From Zygnema cylindricum (taxonomy: Eukaryota; Streptophyta; Zygnematophyceae; Zygnematales; Zygnemataceae): 64,000 nucleotides of DNA. The translations under genes were made by a program, and so were the position numbers. Shown one piece after another: positions 1-10,440 of this stretch. Within the stretch, counting starts at the first letter, position 1. Each line of letters starts with the position of its first letter. The notes under the pieces are model-generated. The model saw only the letters and a program-made list of their open reading frames with translations. It had not been told where the DNA came from and did no database searches. The stretch covers positions 60,001 through 124,000 of the forward strand of contig JBBHKE010002140.1 in NCBI GenBank assembly GCA_037447655.1. Direction: 5' to 3'.

Positions 1-85
1 AGAGGCTTTTAATTCAGACTTTGAGAGAAAAGGACAGTTTATCAGCAAAGAAATCAGTATATTCCGTTCAGAAATTTTAATCAAG

Positions 86-479
86 GTGGAAATAAACAAT
101 CCAACAATGCATGCTTTTATTGTAGTGACAGAGGTCATGGATACAAATTTTGTCCTAAGCTTAAAAAAGCTAACGATACAGGTTTATACCGCCCTGGATG
201 GCAACAAAGCCAGTTTTACAAAGACTTCACGGGGACTACACTTCGTGGAAATCCACTATTTTCGGCTTTTTCGACTCTCCAAGACTAGACTTTGACGGTT
301 TCTACGGAGGACGATACGGATCTATTCGCTATGGCGGCTGCAATGGAGGGCGCGAAGGACCCCGGATGGATAATGGATACAAGAGCGTCAGCCCACATGT
401 GCTGGAAGAAGGCCATCTTCAAAAATCTGAAAGCACACCAGAGAAAAATATTTACTATGCTTGTGGAATGAGTGTCCAA
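86..479 (+). pseudogene. Element A: Gag C-terminus and protease remnant
   Basis: A CX2CX4HX4C zinc knuckle (CFYCSDRGHGYKFC) is encoded around 110-151; in family members it packages element RNA. Downstream, around 350-410, is the aspartic protease segment that in sister element D reads GWIMDTGASAHM. In A the active-site triad DTG reads DTR, so the protease should be dead. Relative to D a single base is missing near 430-440, which shifts the frame just before the PEKNIYYACG segment. Confidence 0.75.
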
Positions 480-1583
480 ACTCGTGCTGTGGGTGATGTG
501 TCCTTACTAGTTGATGTAGAAGGAAAAGCAATTGAAATAACTCTTCACAATGTCTTATTTGTGCCTGACTTTAAGAAAAAAATGTTTTCTACGTCGTTGG
601 TAGAGAGCAAAGGCTTTGAGGTTAATTTGAAAAATGGTAGGCAAGTTGTTAGCAAAAATGGCAAGGTTGCGGTTATAGGTACTAGAGATAGTAGCAAGAT
701 GTATCGCATGGATATGGCTAATACTAAGGAGAATGATGTTTTGTACTCCGGTGTTTTGCACTCAGATGAGTTGTGGCATAAAAGATTAGGCCATGTTAAT
801 TATGATAGTTTGAGGAAAATGGTCATTGCTGGAAAAATAGAGGGTGTATCAATCACAGATGGGCCGGTCAAAACTTGCGATGGTTGCGATTTAGGCAAAA
901 TCCACAGATTGCCATTTCCTAAGGAGTCTGAGCATCGGTCAACGAAACTTTTACAACAAATTCATTCGGATGTCTTTGGTCCGGCGAAGGTTCCATCTGC
1001 CGGAGGGATGAAATATATGGTCACCTTCACAGATGATTTCTCCAGGTTTACAAAAGTTTATTTCATGAAGGAGAAGAGTAAAGTGTTTGGTCACTTCAAA
1101 CACTATAAAGCATGGGCTGAAAAACTTCATAATACATCTATTTTACAGCTCAGATTGGACAATGGTGGTGAATATACATCGAAAGAATTTGAAACCTTTT
1201 TACTCGAGGAAGGCATTAGTCATCTATTGACTGTTCCATATTCACCGGAACAAAATGGGGTGTCGGAAAGGCTGAATAGAACTCTCACGGAAAGCTCTAG
1301 ATCTATGCTCGCATATAAAAATGTGGATCCGAAATTCTGGGTTGAGGCTCTAAATTGTGCAGTTTATATAAAAAATAGGATAGGATCAAGATCGGTAGAA
1401 ACAACTCTCTACGAAATCTGGACAGGTAGCAAACCAGATGTTAGCCATTTCAAGGTCTTTGGTAGTCAATGCTTTATATTGGATACGTCTAGAGATAGAT
1501 GGAAAATGGAACCGAAGGGATTACCAGGTATTCTGTTAGGATATGATGATCACTCGAAAGGTTATAGAGTCTTTGTGTTTTAA
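198..1583 (+). pseudogene. Element A: GAG-pre-integrase and integrase ORF
   Basis: A 461-codon open stretch. The first ~75 codons are out of frame with the family; authentic sequence starts at PEKNIYYACG. It contains the HHCC zinc-binding region (LWHKRLGHVNYDSL ... CDGCDLGK) and an integrase core with all three acidic residues visible: D in HSDVFGP, D in RLDNGGEY and E in NGVSERLNRTL. It ends after GYRVFVF at a TAA where the family polyprotein continues. In a working element it would insert cDNA into host chromosomes. The ATG at 198 is only the first Met of the stretch; the true Gag start would be in the absent 5' LTR. Confidence 0.85.
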
Positions 1584-2249
1584 AGACAGAAAATAGTTAT
1601 AGCTAGAAACATCATTGTTAAGGATGAACTAGACTCCATAGATTTATTTCAAAAGACAGAGCAGCAAAAGCAACAAAAAGTACACGAGTATGTCATCTTA
1701 GATTGCATGCAGGAAATTGTCCCGCAGATTCCACAAACTCCGGTAATGACTCCGGCGTCAGACTCTCTCCAACTTCCTCACCAACTTCGGGTCCAGACGG
1801 ACCAAGAGCAGTCAATACACACGGAACGCAACCAGCGCAATCACGAACACACGGATCGCAACCAGCGCAATCAGCAAGACACGGATCTTTACCAGCGGAA
1901 TCAGCACAATTAGCGCAATGCACGGTATCCGACGATCTCAGCCTCAGAATTTCCGGGGGGAGGAAGATCAAGCAGCCGCCTGCAAGCAAGCTCTCACTTT
2001 ACCTACTCGGCAGTCTCAAGGGAGCCCTTGACCATCCAAGAGGCCTTCTCATCACCAGAGCGGAATCACTGGATTGAGGCGGAAAACGACGAAATGAAGT
2101 CGATCATGGAGGCTCAAACATGGGAGCTTGTAGACCTTCCTCCAGACCGAAAAGCGATCGGCAGCAAATGGGTATTCAAGGTGAAGTTAAATCCCAATAA
2201 CACCATTGAACGTTATAAGGCCAGACTTGTGGCGAAGGGGTACAATTAA
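1584..2249 (+). pseudogene. Element A: integrase-RT linker and RT N-terminus
   Basis: The linker (1584-2027) is Gln/Thr-rich with short imperfect repeats of a CACGGATCGCAACCAGCGCA-type unit around 1820-1910. The RT entry (AFSSPERNHWIEAENDEMKS, then WELVDLPPDRKAIGSKWVFK) begins at 2028 and stays open to a TAA at 2247-2249, where D has a sense codon before KEGI. Linker frame is lost relative to D. Typical copia RT fingers region, broken. Confidence 0.75.
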
Positions 2250-3086
2250 AAGGAAGGAATTGATTTTGAAGAAACATTTTCTCCGGTTGTAAGATTTCCA
2301 ACAGTTAGGATTTTGCTGTCTCTAGCTGCTATAAAAGATATGGAAATCCATCAGATGGATGTAAAAACGGCCTTTTTTCATGGAGAACTAGAAGAGACCA
2401 TTTACATGCAGCAGCCTGAAAAGTATGTGGAACCAGGAAAAGAGCACTTAGTATGCAAGTTGCTAAAATCTTTGTAAGGCCTAAAACAGGCCCCCAGACA
2501 GTGGAATATAAAGCTTGATGAATTCTTGACTAGTCTAGGATTTCAAAGGATAAGTTCTGATCACTCTGTCTACGTTCTAAAGGGTGAAAAGTGGATAGTG
2601 TATATAGCAGTATATGTAGATGATTTGCTATTAATTAGCAAATCAATGGCTGAAATTAACAAAATCAAAACTGCTCTAAACTCACGGTGCGGGATGAAAG
2701 ACCTCGGTGAGGCAAAATGTATTTTGGGTATCCAGGTAGAGAGGGAGAGAAATAAGAAAATAATAAAATTGACTCAAAAAGAGGCTATTGGAAACATGTT
2801 AGATGAGTACGGAAGGCGGGGGGCAAAAGGATGTTTAACTCCAATGGAGTTTCGGCAGAAGTTAGAGGGAGAAGAGACAGAACCAGGTGTCATTGTTAGC
2901 GAGTATTTAGAATCAGGGGAGAATGATCCTATGACAATAATACCTTATAGACAAATAGTGGGAAGCTTAATATACTTCATGAACTTTACCCGTCCTGACA
3001 TTGCTGCAGCAGTCGGGGTACTGAGTAGGAGTCTAGAAAATCCGAGAAAATCTGATCTTGATGCAGCAAAGAGAGTCCTAAGATAA
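2250..3086 (+). pseudogene. Element A: reverse transcriptase core
   Basis: Continues from [16 protein letters not shown] through the first RT aspartate ([12 protein letters not shown]). A TAA interrupts LYGLKQAP at about 2476 (tyrosine codon lost). The 186-codon open stretch 2526-3086 carries the catalytic YVDD motif (IAVYVDDLLLISK) and the conserved GSLIYFMN.TRPDIAAAVG block. It ends at a TAA at 3084-3086, where the family has RYLAGT. Copies element RNA into cDNA in intact relatives. Confidence 0.85.
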
Positions 3087-3599
3087 TTGGCAGGAACTAA
3101 AGATCTCAAACTCACTCTAGGCGGAGGAGAAGTCAAGCTGCAAACATGGAGTGATGCAAGCTATGGCGACATGCCAAGCCGGAAATCCACCACGGGATTT
3201 GTTCTACAAATTGGGAACGGTACTTGCTGTTGGAGCAGCAAACTTCAAAAGGTTACAGCACAGTCGACAATGGAGTCAGAATATATGGCAGCAAGCTCGG
3301 CCCTCAAAGAACTCTTATGGGTAAAATCCATATTACAAGAACTAGGATACATGCAAGTTGGTCCACAGGTGATCTGGTGTGATAACCAGGCTGCCATTGC
3401 CATTGCTTCTAACCCGAGTCATCACTTCAAAAGCAAGCACATGGATGTACGATTACACTTTGTAAGAGAAAAGGTGTACTCTAGAGTGATTAAATTATGT
3501 TATTTGCCAGATGCAAAAATGATTGCTGATATGCTCACTAAAGCCCTTCCTGCTCCTAAGCTGAAGTATTGTAGGGACGCAGTGGGATTAAGTGAATAG
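3087..3599 (+). pseudogene. Element A: RNase H domain and natural polyprotein end
   Basis: A 170-codon open segment with the copia RNase H signature: D in WSDASYGD, E in MESEYMA, D in WCDNQAAIAIA, then HHFKSKHMDVRLHFVREKV and MLTKALPAPKL. These are the metal-binding acidic residues that degrade RNA in RNA-DNA hybrids. The TAG at 3597-3599 is the family's normal terminator. It is separated from the RT by one in-frame stop. Confidence 0.85.
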
Positions 3600-3759
3600 T
3601 TGAATTGCTGCACTGCTATACTGCCACACTGCGATAATTCCACCATTCTGAGGTAGTGGGACTGGGTGACTTGCTAATTGCTATATTGCTATGCTGCGAT
3701 GCTGCGCTAGTTTATCACCGCAGCTGCGCCGGGATACTGAGTCTAAAGCTTTATGGGAG
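3600..3759 (+). other. Element A: 3' untranslated spacer and polypurine tract
   Basis: 160 bp between the RNase H stop and the 3' LTR, rich in GCTGC/ATTGCTG triplets. It ends with AAAGCTTTATGGGAG directly before the LTR terminus TGTTGT, the expected place for the plus-strand primer. Elements D, H and L have the same AAAGCTTTANGGGAG-type tract. Confidence 0.7.
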
Positions 3760-3789
3760 TGTTGTCTTTTTGGAAAGCTTTCAGTCTCA

Positions 3790-3930
3790 GAGCAGCGCAG
3801 CTGCTTTACGGACAAAGCAGCGCAGCTGCTATACAAACAGAGCAGCGCAGCTGCTATACAACAGAGCAGCGCAGCTGCTATACAGCAGAGCAGCGCAACA
3901 GCAGAGCAGCGCAGCAGCGAAGCTGCAACA
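3790..3930 (+). repeat. Satellite array in LTR A, unit about 22-24 bp (AGAGCAGCGCAGCTGCTATAC)
   Basis: Five to six imperfect copies of a unit centred on GCAGCGCAGCTGC, which contains the palindrome GCAGCTGC. Homologous arrays of other lengths sit in both LTRs of D (12829-13009 and 23589-23700, minus). Confidence 0.85.
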
Positions 3931-4049
3931 CAGACAGGACAAGGCAACCACAATTATATTTGATATGGTCCGTACGGACAACGCAACGTCTGATATTCTT
4001 AATGTGATTCTGTACACGATAGAGCAACAGCGATAGATACGATTCTAGT

Positions 4050-4163
4050 CAACTTAGTGGGAACTCAGTGGTAACTTAGTGGGTAGCTCAGTTGTAGCTC
4101 AATGGTAGCTTAGTGGTAGCTCAGTGGTAGCTCAGTGGTAGCTCAGTGGTAGCTTAGTATTAG
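4050..4163 (+). repeat. 11-bp tandem array in LTR A (AGCTCAGTGGT)
   Basis: About ten units from AACTTAGTGGG to AGCTTAGTATT, the central ones being perfect AGCTCAGTGGT. The register TAGCTCAGTGG matches the Pol III A-box/tRNA D-arm consensus. D's LTRs have about eleven (12569-12692) and six (23391-23460) units. Confidence 0.85.
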
Positions 4164-4534
4164 CTTGGCAGCTTGACGTACCTCTCAGGTACACTGGTAT
4201 TGCCGATACAACACAAGAATATGACTTAGGACTCATAACATATAATGGATCCAGACTTCCAAGTAGTAAAACTGAAGACAGTTTTTTGGGAAACTTCTGA
4301 GTATTATATCTTGAGTGTTGTTGGGTCAATTGTGCTATAACTTTGAGAGTTATCAGTGTTTATTCTACTCTATATTCTGATAGAGTTTTGTGAGGTTTGG
4401 ATGCTTGTATAAGAAGTGGTGAGCACTTAAGACCAGCTGTTTGGAAGGATTCTTGATAGCTTCTGAGAGTGTATCATGTCTACTTCTACTACTACTGCTG
4501 CTCCTCCATCTGCACCGGTGGTTGTAGAACAACA

Positions 4535-5099
4535 AATGTTACGTAGTGAAACTTAGCGTTTGATTGGTTAGAAATGCTATGTAGTTAGTAAAAGATTTCG
4601 CACGTTTTTGCATTGGTCAATTTGAGTCATTGTTGATCAAGGATTGGCCCACATAAAACCTCTTCAACGGAGCGTTGACTCTGGACTGGCGAGTCGAGGG
4701 CGATGATGGATAAATAGTGAAGTCTAAGAGGAGAGTAAACATCTTTTCCTTTGTAAAATTTGTGGAAATTCTGACTGATCTTGGTGTTGAGCGATTAAAA
4801 TCAAATTGGAGCATTGGCATTTTGGCATTGAAATCTTTTACAAACTAAGTAGTGTTTTAGTAGTTAATAGATAGAATTATTAAGAGTGGAGAGTATAGGA
4901 AAACACTTTAATAAGAAGGGTTGAGCCATGAGGGCAAGAGACTAAGCTAATGTTATGTGGACAGAAGCTTCTTCTAATTTAAAGCTTATCCTTATGTGAG
5001 TGCTTTCCAATGTGGGCGTGTATTTTCCAATGTGTAAAATGTGTGGTTGAAATTGATTGAAGTAATGGGATTTTCTAAGAGGTATGAGATTCTATTACA
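4535..5099 (+). repeat. Element B: probable 5' LTR remnant
   Basis: The DNA between the end of element A and the PBS at 5102. It ends in ...CTATTACA just before the PBS. No second copy is in the window, so the assignment rests only on position left of the PBS. It contains no ORF of interest. Confidence 0.4.
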
Positions 5100-5101
5100 T
5101 A

Positions 5102-5113
5102 TGGTATCAACGC
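5102..5113 (+). promoter_or_regulatory. Element B: PBS for the 3' end of initiator tRNA-Met
   Basis: TGGTATCAACGC. The first eight bases match the widespread plant LTR-element PBS complementary to the CCA end of tRNA-iMet (TGGTATCAGAGC). This contrasts with the half-tRNA PBS of the copia elements here. Confidence 0.65.
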
Positions 5114-5853
5114 TTTGGTTAGAAAGAAGGAGAAGTTTGCTCACTCGAATATTGAATGTCGTGACCAGTATGGGTGCTCTAACTTGTGTCGGTAGAACCA
5201 CAATGTAAGTGGTAGGCGATTGGAGGGAAACTGATTGATCACACTACCAGCGGCCGCTGGTTAGATGTGGGGCGTGCTCACTAGTTAGATGTGGGGCGTG
5301 CTCAGGTCTTAAGAACTAAGGCAGGGTGGGCAGTGTAGCCACCGCTGAAACTCACTCCTATTACCTAGATGCCAAACAAACTTGCCTTCTCCTAGCAATG
5401 ATTCATGTGTAGAGGGAGGGCTTGAAGCCATGAAGGGCGAAGATGTGAGGATTAGAGAAAAAAAGATCCTGATGTAGTGGGAAATGGGAAATTTGCTAAT
5501 GGTGGAGAAGGAAAGTGGAGCACTTTACTTCTTCAAGAGCAAAAGAGTCCAAAAGTGACTTAAAACTTTTCAAACCCTAGATTGTTACCTTTGAGAGCTT
5601 TTCAATTTTGCTGTTGCAAAATTTGTGGGGAAATATTTATCTTTTTGCATTAATGTTTGGGAAATTGAAGAATTGAATTTCCACTAACTTACTTTGAATG
5701 TCTAATTTATTTCTCAGATTTTGATCTTTTTCAAAGGATTTGTTAAAGAGAAGAAGTCTTGGATTGGAGGAATCAGAGGATTTCAAACCTGCAGCAAATT
5801 TCTTTGGGAAATTATATTCTATCTTTCTTTTGCTCGATTTCATTTTTGTGTTA
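5114..5853 (+). other. Element B: untranslated leader
   Basis: 740 bp with no credible ORF. It contains a perfect 16-bp palindrome centred on GCGGCCGC (5246-5261) and a 20-bp exact direct repeat, TTAGATGTGGGGCGTGCTCA, at 5261-5280 and 5285-5304. The rest is unremarkable AT-rich leader. Confidence 0.5.
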
Positions 5854-7168
5854 ATGGCAAATTCGGCATGAAAACGTGAAATAGAAAATGCGTTGAATGT
5901 TTTGGAGAAAGGTAGTGTGAAATTGGTCAAAAGATTTAATAATCATGTTGCAGCTGTGGATGAAAGAATTTCTGAGTTGAAAAGTGAATTGAAGGATGTT
6001 AAGGAAAATGGAAATGTTTCAAATCAAAAATTGGATGAGCTAATTAATTTAATTCACACCCGAAATGATGTTAATGACCAAAAGGGTGAGAGTAGTAAAA
6101 GGAATGCCAGTTTTAGGGAGGATGATCATGATAAACCTAAAAAGATAATAGATATGAAATTGTCTATTACTGAGGCATCATCCTTTGATGGTAAGAAGAT
6201 TGATGAGTTGGATGCTTGGATTTTTCATATGGAGTATTATTTGGAATCTAAGAACTGTAATCGTGATGAATACACTTTTTTTGCTGTAAGCTGTCTGAAG
6301 GGTGATGCTCAGATTTGGTATTACACTTAGAGAAGGTCTAATTAAATTTATGCTAATGCTGATTGGGGAACTTTTAAAACTGCAATCAAATCGCGTTTCT
6401 TGTGTATCACTTATAAATCCAGAATGGAACAAAAGTGGTTGAACTGTAAGCAGACCGGATCTGTGAAAGATTATATTGTGGAATTTGATTCATCTAGCAT
6501 TCATGTCATTGGTTTAATTGATGAAATGGCTAGGTTGGATTTTTTGAACTATCTGAATCGTATACTGAAATCAAAACCGAAACATCAAAAATTTAATAAT
6601 TTGAATAAATTACAAGATAAGTTATTGGAATTAGAGGATCAGCTGGGGTATAATCGTGAAACTCTATCACTTTGGGGAAATTTCAATAAAGTATTAGAGT
6701 AGGGTGAGGAGGAATTTGAGGAAGAAGGTCTGAATGCAGGTTTGGTTAATAGGCAAAATATCTTCAGGGGAAATCAGAAGGGTGGACAGAGTGTTAATGC
6801 AGGAAATAAATTTCAGAATAGAGGGGGCTACATTAAGAGTCCTAAACCAAACTTTAATGCTCAAAAACCTAATTTTACCATTCCCACATGCACTATTTGT
6901 CAAAAAAGAGGTCATAAGGCATGTAAATGTACACAACTGAAGAAAATTAACTGTTATAACTGTGGAGAGGAGGGAAATTCAGCAGAGAGTGCACAAAACT
7001 GAAAAAAAAGTCACTTGTTTTAAATGCGGAGGTCCAGATCATTACGCTAATGACTGTACAGATAAGGGACCTCTTAAAACAGTTGATGTCAATAAAGGTT
7101 TTCAAGAAGATATTGCATTATACTTAGCTGAGCAGGAAGCACAGGAGGTGGGAAACGGAAAGGACTAA
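5854..7168 (+). pseudogene. Element B: Gag with zinc knuckles
   Basis: A likely start ATG at 5854 (MANSA) is followed by an in-frame TGA, then KREIENALNVLEKG in the same frame. The 5893-6330 stretch starts with a charged coiled-coil-like segment (VDERISELKSELKDVKE) and then the retrotransposon Gag core (FDGKKIDELDAWIFHMEYYLE ... GDAQIWY), ending at a TAG. It continues at 6400-6702, then with shifts to knuckles CTICQKRGHKACKC (about 6889-6930) and CFKCGGPDHYANDC (about 7016-7057), plus a partial CYNCGEEG between. Would form the particle shell and bind element RNA. Confidence 0.75.
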
Positions 7169-7182
7169 CTGAAAGTCCTTAG

Positions 7183-7827
7183 TTGAGTCGATCGAATCTA
7201 GAGGTTAAGGAGATAACTCTGGAGGGCAAGCTAATGAATGGAAAGGCTAGGATAGCTGAATTTATTATGATGCAAACTACACTACATAGTTTGAACAATC
7301 CTTCTGATGAAACTCTTAACAACAGACCTATGTTAGGACAGTTAAGTGACGATGACAACAGACACAGTTTGATCAGATTCGAGTCTTTAGTGGAAGGGAA
7401 ACCATTGAGAGTTATGGTAGATTCAGGTGCTATATATAATTTTGTTTCACATAAGTTTGTTGAGGAACATGAAATTCCTACAGTCATAAGGGAAAAACCT
7501 TTACAAGTTCAAGTGGCAAATGGTAATAAGTCCACATTAGGTTTACAAACTGACATAATAAATGTTGATATCCAAGGTCATAAGATGAAAGTTGTGTGTG
7601 AAATAATGAATTTGGGTAGTGAGGAGCTAATACTGGGAAAGCGTTGGTTAACTAAACCTAACTCTCAAATTAATTGGGAAACTAACACCTTGAGAGTGAA
7701 GTCTGAAAACGGTTGGAAGGTTTTGCAAACATTACCTTCGAAAAAGTTGCATAAGAATCATATAAATAACATAACCAAGTTGGGAATGGAAGGTTTGATT
7801 TCCGCTAAACAATTTAAAAAGCATTAA
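7183..7827 (+). pseudogene. Element B: retropepsin-like protease
   Basis: A 214-codon open stretch. It has the aspartic protease motif VMVDSGAIYNFVS (DSG, from about codon 82), then QVANG and the ILGKRWL segment typical of gypsy proteases. Catalytic Asp and Gly are present. The frame is closed by TAA at 7825-7827, so the link to RT is broken. Confidence 0.75.
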
Positions 7828-7851
7828 AAAGATACAACAAATCATGATTTC

Positions 7852-8770
7852 TTGTTATTAATAATTGAGGCAGGTATTGATGAAGGGAGGGGAGAAAACA
7901 CTAACATTGATGTCATTCTTAAATCAGACACCACTAAAACTCTTGAAAAACAAAAATCTAATTTTGTAACTAACATTAATACATCGGATGTTGCTATTAA
8001 AGATTTGATTTTTGAATTTAGAGATGTTTTCCCAAGTGACTTACCCTCAGGGTGGCCACCTTCCCGAGATGTGGAACATGTTATTAATCTTGAACTTAGA
8101 TGTAATCCTCTTGTCACAAGAATTTATAAGCATAGCTTCTTTGAGCAGGAGGAGTTAAAGAAACAGATCAAGGAGCTTTTGGAGAAGGGACATATTAGGC
8201 CCAGCAAATCACCGTATGGAGCACCAGTTCTCTTCGTAAATAATAGGACGGAACGTTGAGAATGTGTGTCGACTATCGTAGTCTGAACAACATTACGGTG
8301 AAAGATAAGTATCCGTTACCTTTAATTTCTGATTTGATAGATTGTTTGAAAGGTGCTAAATTATTTTCTTTGATTGATCTGCGTAGTGGCTTTAATCAGG
8401 TGCCAATTAGAAGTGAAGATGTTGATAAAACTGCTTTTAGAACTAGAGTCATCATTTTGAATGGATTGTGATGCCATTTGGTATAACGAATGCACCAACT
8501 ACTTAACAAAGATTAATGAACCAAACATTTTCAGATTATATAGATGAGTTTGTTCAGGTGTTTATAGATGATATTTTAATTTACAACGTATATAAAAAAC
8601 AACATGTAATTCATCTAAGGAAAGTGTTGGAAAGGTTAAGGGAAAGAAAGTTATATGGAAAATTATCAAAATCCGGCTTTCTTAAAAGTGAACAATTATT
8701 TTTGGGACATATAGTTAGTGGGGAAGGTGTTAAAATAGATCCATTTAAAATTACTGCAATAGAAAATTAG
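7852..8770 (+). pseudogene. Element B: reverse transcriptase, three frames
   Basis: 7852-8259 ends in the gypsy RT entry (ELLEKGHIRPSKSPYGAPVLFV). After a frame change, 8256-8471 carries [21 protein letters not shown] and the first aspartate ([12 protein letters not shown]). After further breaks, 8516-8770 carries the catalytic FIDD (VQVFIDDILIYN) and FLGHIVSGEGV. The motifs identify a Ty3/gypsy RT rather than copia (YVDD). Non-functional. Confidence 0.85.
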
Positions 8771-9482
8771 AAGCAACCCAGTAATGTCACAGAAGTTAGA
8801 TCATTTTTGGGATTGGCCACTTATTACAGGAAATTTATCAGGAACTGCAGTATGATCGCCAAACCATTGACGAATTTACTTCGGGAGAAGGAGACGTTTG
8901 TGTGGGGAGCCGATTAAGAGAGAGCTTTCGAGGAACTAAAAGGGAAGTTGACCTCTGCCCTTGCACTGGTGTTCCTTATCCTACTAGGAATTTGAAATTC
9001 TGATCACTGCTAATGCATCTGATAAAGGTCTAGGTGCAGTCATAAGTCAAAAAGTCGGCAAACATTTTCATCCTATTGCTTTTGAGTCCATGAAATTTAA
9101 TGATGTTGAAAAGAACTATCCAGCACAGGAAAAAGAATTACTTGTAATTGTTCATGCATTGGTGAAATGGCGTTGTTATTTGCATAATAAAAAATTTACA
9201 ATTCACTGTGATAATAAAGTACTCTCCTATCTACAAAGATTAAGTGATGCACAGATTATGACTGGCAGTCAAGTTAGGCGGATGCAGAAATTAGCATATT
9301 TCAAATTTAATGTCAAACATATTCCTCGAAAGAGAAATGTAGTCGCATATCCTTTAAGTAGATGTTTTGAAAAAAATGTGATGATTCGGGATGAATTGTT
9401 TTTAGATGTTGTTAGAAATGGTTATGATAAAGATACTTATTTTGTTGTGATTTGCAAGAATATTTTTGAGAGGGAATTCTGA
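8771..9482 (+). pseudogene. Element B: RT connection and RNase H
   Basis: Starts after a TAG with the conserved [15 protein letters not shown] segment around 8800. The RNase H acidic sites can be followed: ITANASDKGLGAVISQ (about 9000-9050), QEKELLVIVHAL (about 9126) and HCDNKVLSYLQR (about 9205), then the HIPRKRNVVAYPLSR tail. The first site reads N-A-S-D where D-A-S-D is usual, so one catalytic Asp may be lost. The longest open piece is 9090-9482. Confidence 0.75.
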
Positions 9483-10440
9483 CCCATTGAATGAGAGGCA
9501 TGTTAAAAAATTTAGAATAGAAGATGGTTTAGTGTATTTGCGAACACGGGATAGGTTATGCATTCTTGAAATGGGAGACTTAAAAAAATAACTTTTATAG
9601 GAAGCCTGTGAGCATTTAGGACATCTAGGTCGAGATAAAACTCTTAGTCGGTTGTAGAGTAGATTGTTTTAGCCAAGGATGGCAAAGGAGGTGTCGAAAC
9701 ACGTGGAAAGTTCTGTCCATTGCCAACAGAGTAAACATAGTAACTAGAAACCTAGAGGTCTCTTAAAACCTTTAGATATCCTCGAAAGACCATGGGAATA
9801 TGTTAGTTAAGATTTTATTGTCAGGTTACCAGCTACATCTAGAAGAAATGACAATATCATGGTCGTAGTCGATAGGTTCAATCAAATGGCAATCTTTATT
9901 CATTGCAAAACTACTCATTCAGTTGTAGATATTGCAAAGTTATATTTTGACAACGTGGTAAGACATCATGGAGTTCCCCTGTCTATAGTCAGTGTTAAGG
10001 GTTCTAAATTTACGTTTGTATTTTGGAAAGAATTGCAGCAAAATTTAGGCACTGAATTAAAAATGAGTACCTCTTATCATCCTCACACAGATGGACAAAC
10101 AGAAAGGATGAACCGTACACTGGAAAAAATGCTTAAGATTGTTTGCAGTGGAGTTCAGAACACATGGGAATCTAAACTGCCATTAATGGAATTTGCATAC
10201 AATTCATGTAAAAATGCTAGTACTTGATTCTCACTGTTTGAAGTTGGATACGGATACCGACCGAGAGAAGCATTAGACTTAATAACAGGTGTCACTCAAC
10301 ATAATAGGGGTTTTGGAACGGATTTTTGGGAATACATTCAAACGGTTTGGAAAACAGTCCGGGATGCATTAGTGGAGGCACGAAGAAGGCAAGAACTAAA
10401 CGTTAACCGAAAACGGGGTGATTTGATGGTAAGCATCTGA
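9483..10440 (+). pseudogene. Element B: integrase
   Basis: The HHCC region (CEHLGHLGRDKTLSRL ... VHCQQSK) near 9606-9735 contains several stops. The core is best preserved in 9859-10227: MVVVDRFNQMAIFIHCKTTHS, then YHPHTDGQTERMNRTLEKML with the catalytic Glu. The second catalytic Asp, normally in SDRGSKF, reads SVKGSKF, so the enzyme is inactive. After a stop the C-terminal tail (FSLFEVGYGYRPREAL ... VNRKRGDLM) continues to about 10435 and stops abruptly; no chromodomain or 3' LTR follows. Confidence 0.8.

Larger units (their letters stand above)
1..4534 (+). mobile_element. Element A: decayed Ty1/copia retrotransposon, 5' part beyond window
   Basis: Clade-2 copia element entering from the left edge, so its 5' LTR and most of gag are not visible. 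Order seen: Gag zinc knuckle, protease, GAG-pre-integrase, integrase, RT, RNase H, a polypurine tract just before 3760, then a 775-bp 3' LTR. It is the same family as element D (19426-23729, minus). Several stops and frameshifts make it non-autonomous. The DNA right of the LTR begins AATGT; the matching left TSD is outside the window. Confidence 0.93.
3760..4534 (+). repeat. Element A: 3' LTR (775 bp)
   Basis: Termini are the inverted TGTTGT...ACAACA. Homologous to both LTRs of element D. Contents in order: a GCAGCGCAGCTGC satellite (about 3790-3930), a CGTACGGAC segment, an 11-bp TAGCTCAGTGG-type array (4050-4163), a GACTTAG motif (4223-4229), and the Gag start ATG at 4476 followed by the Ser/Thr/Ala/Pro-rich leader MSTSTTTAAPP. 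The leader reads straight to the LTR end, so in this family the LTR carries the first ~20 Gag codons. Confidence 0.9.
4535..10440 (+). mobile_element. Element B: degenerate Ty3/gypsy retrotransposon
   Basis: A gypsy-type order (Gag with zinc knuckles, protease, RT with FIDD, RNase H, then integrase), the opposite RT/integrase order from the copia elements. A PBS beginning TGGTATCA sits at 5102. No 3' LTR resembling the sequence left of the PBS is visible after the integrase, and the left end is cut by element A, so this is a truncated remnant. There are at least ten disabling stops or frameshifts. Confidence 0.85.

Noticed and set aside
3681-4017. Several overlapping ORFs on both strands through the GCAGCTGC satellite of LTR A (similar ones at 12709-13095 and 23506-23796)
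   Set aside because: All three frames stay open because the repeat lacks stops; the Ala/Gln/Cys-rich translations are repeat artefacts inside LTRs.
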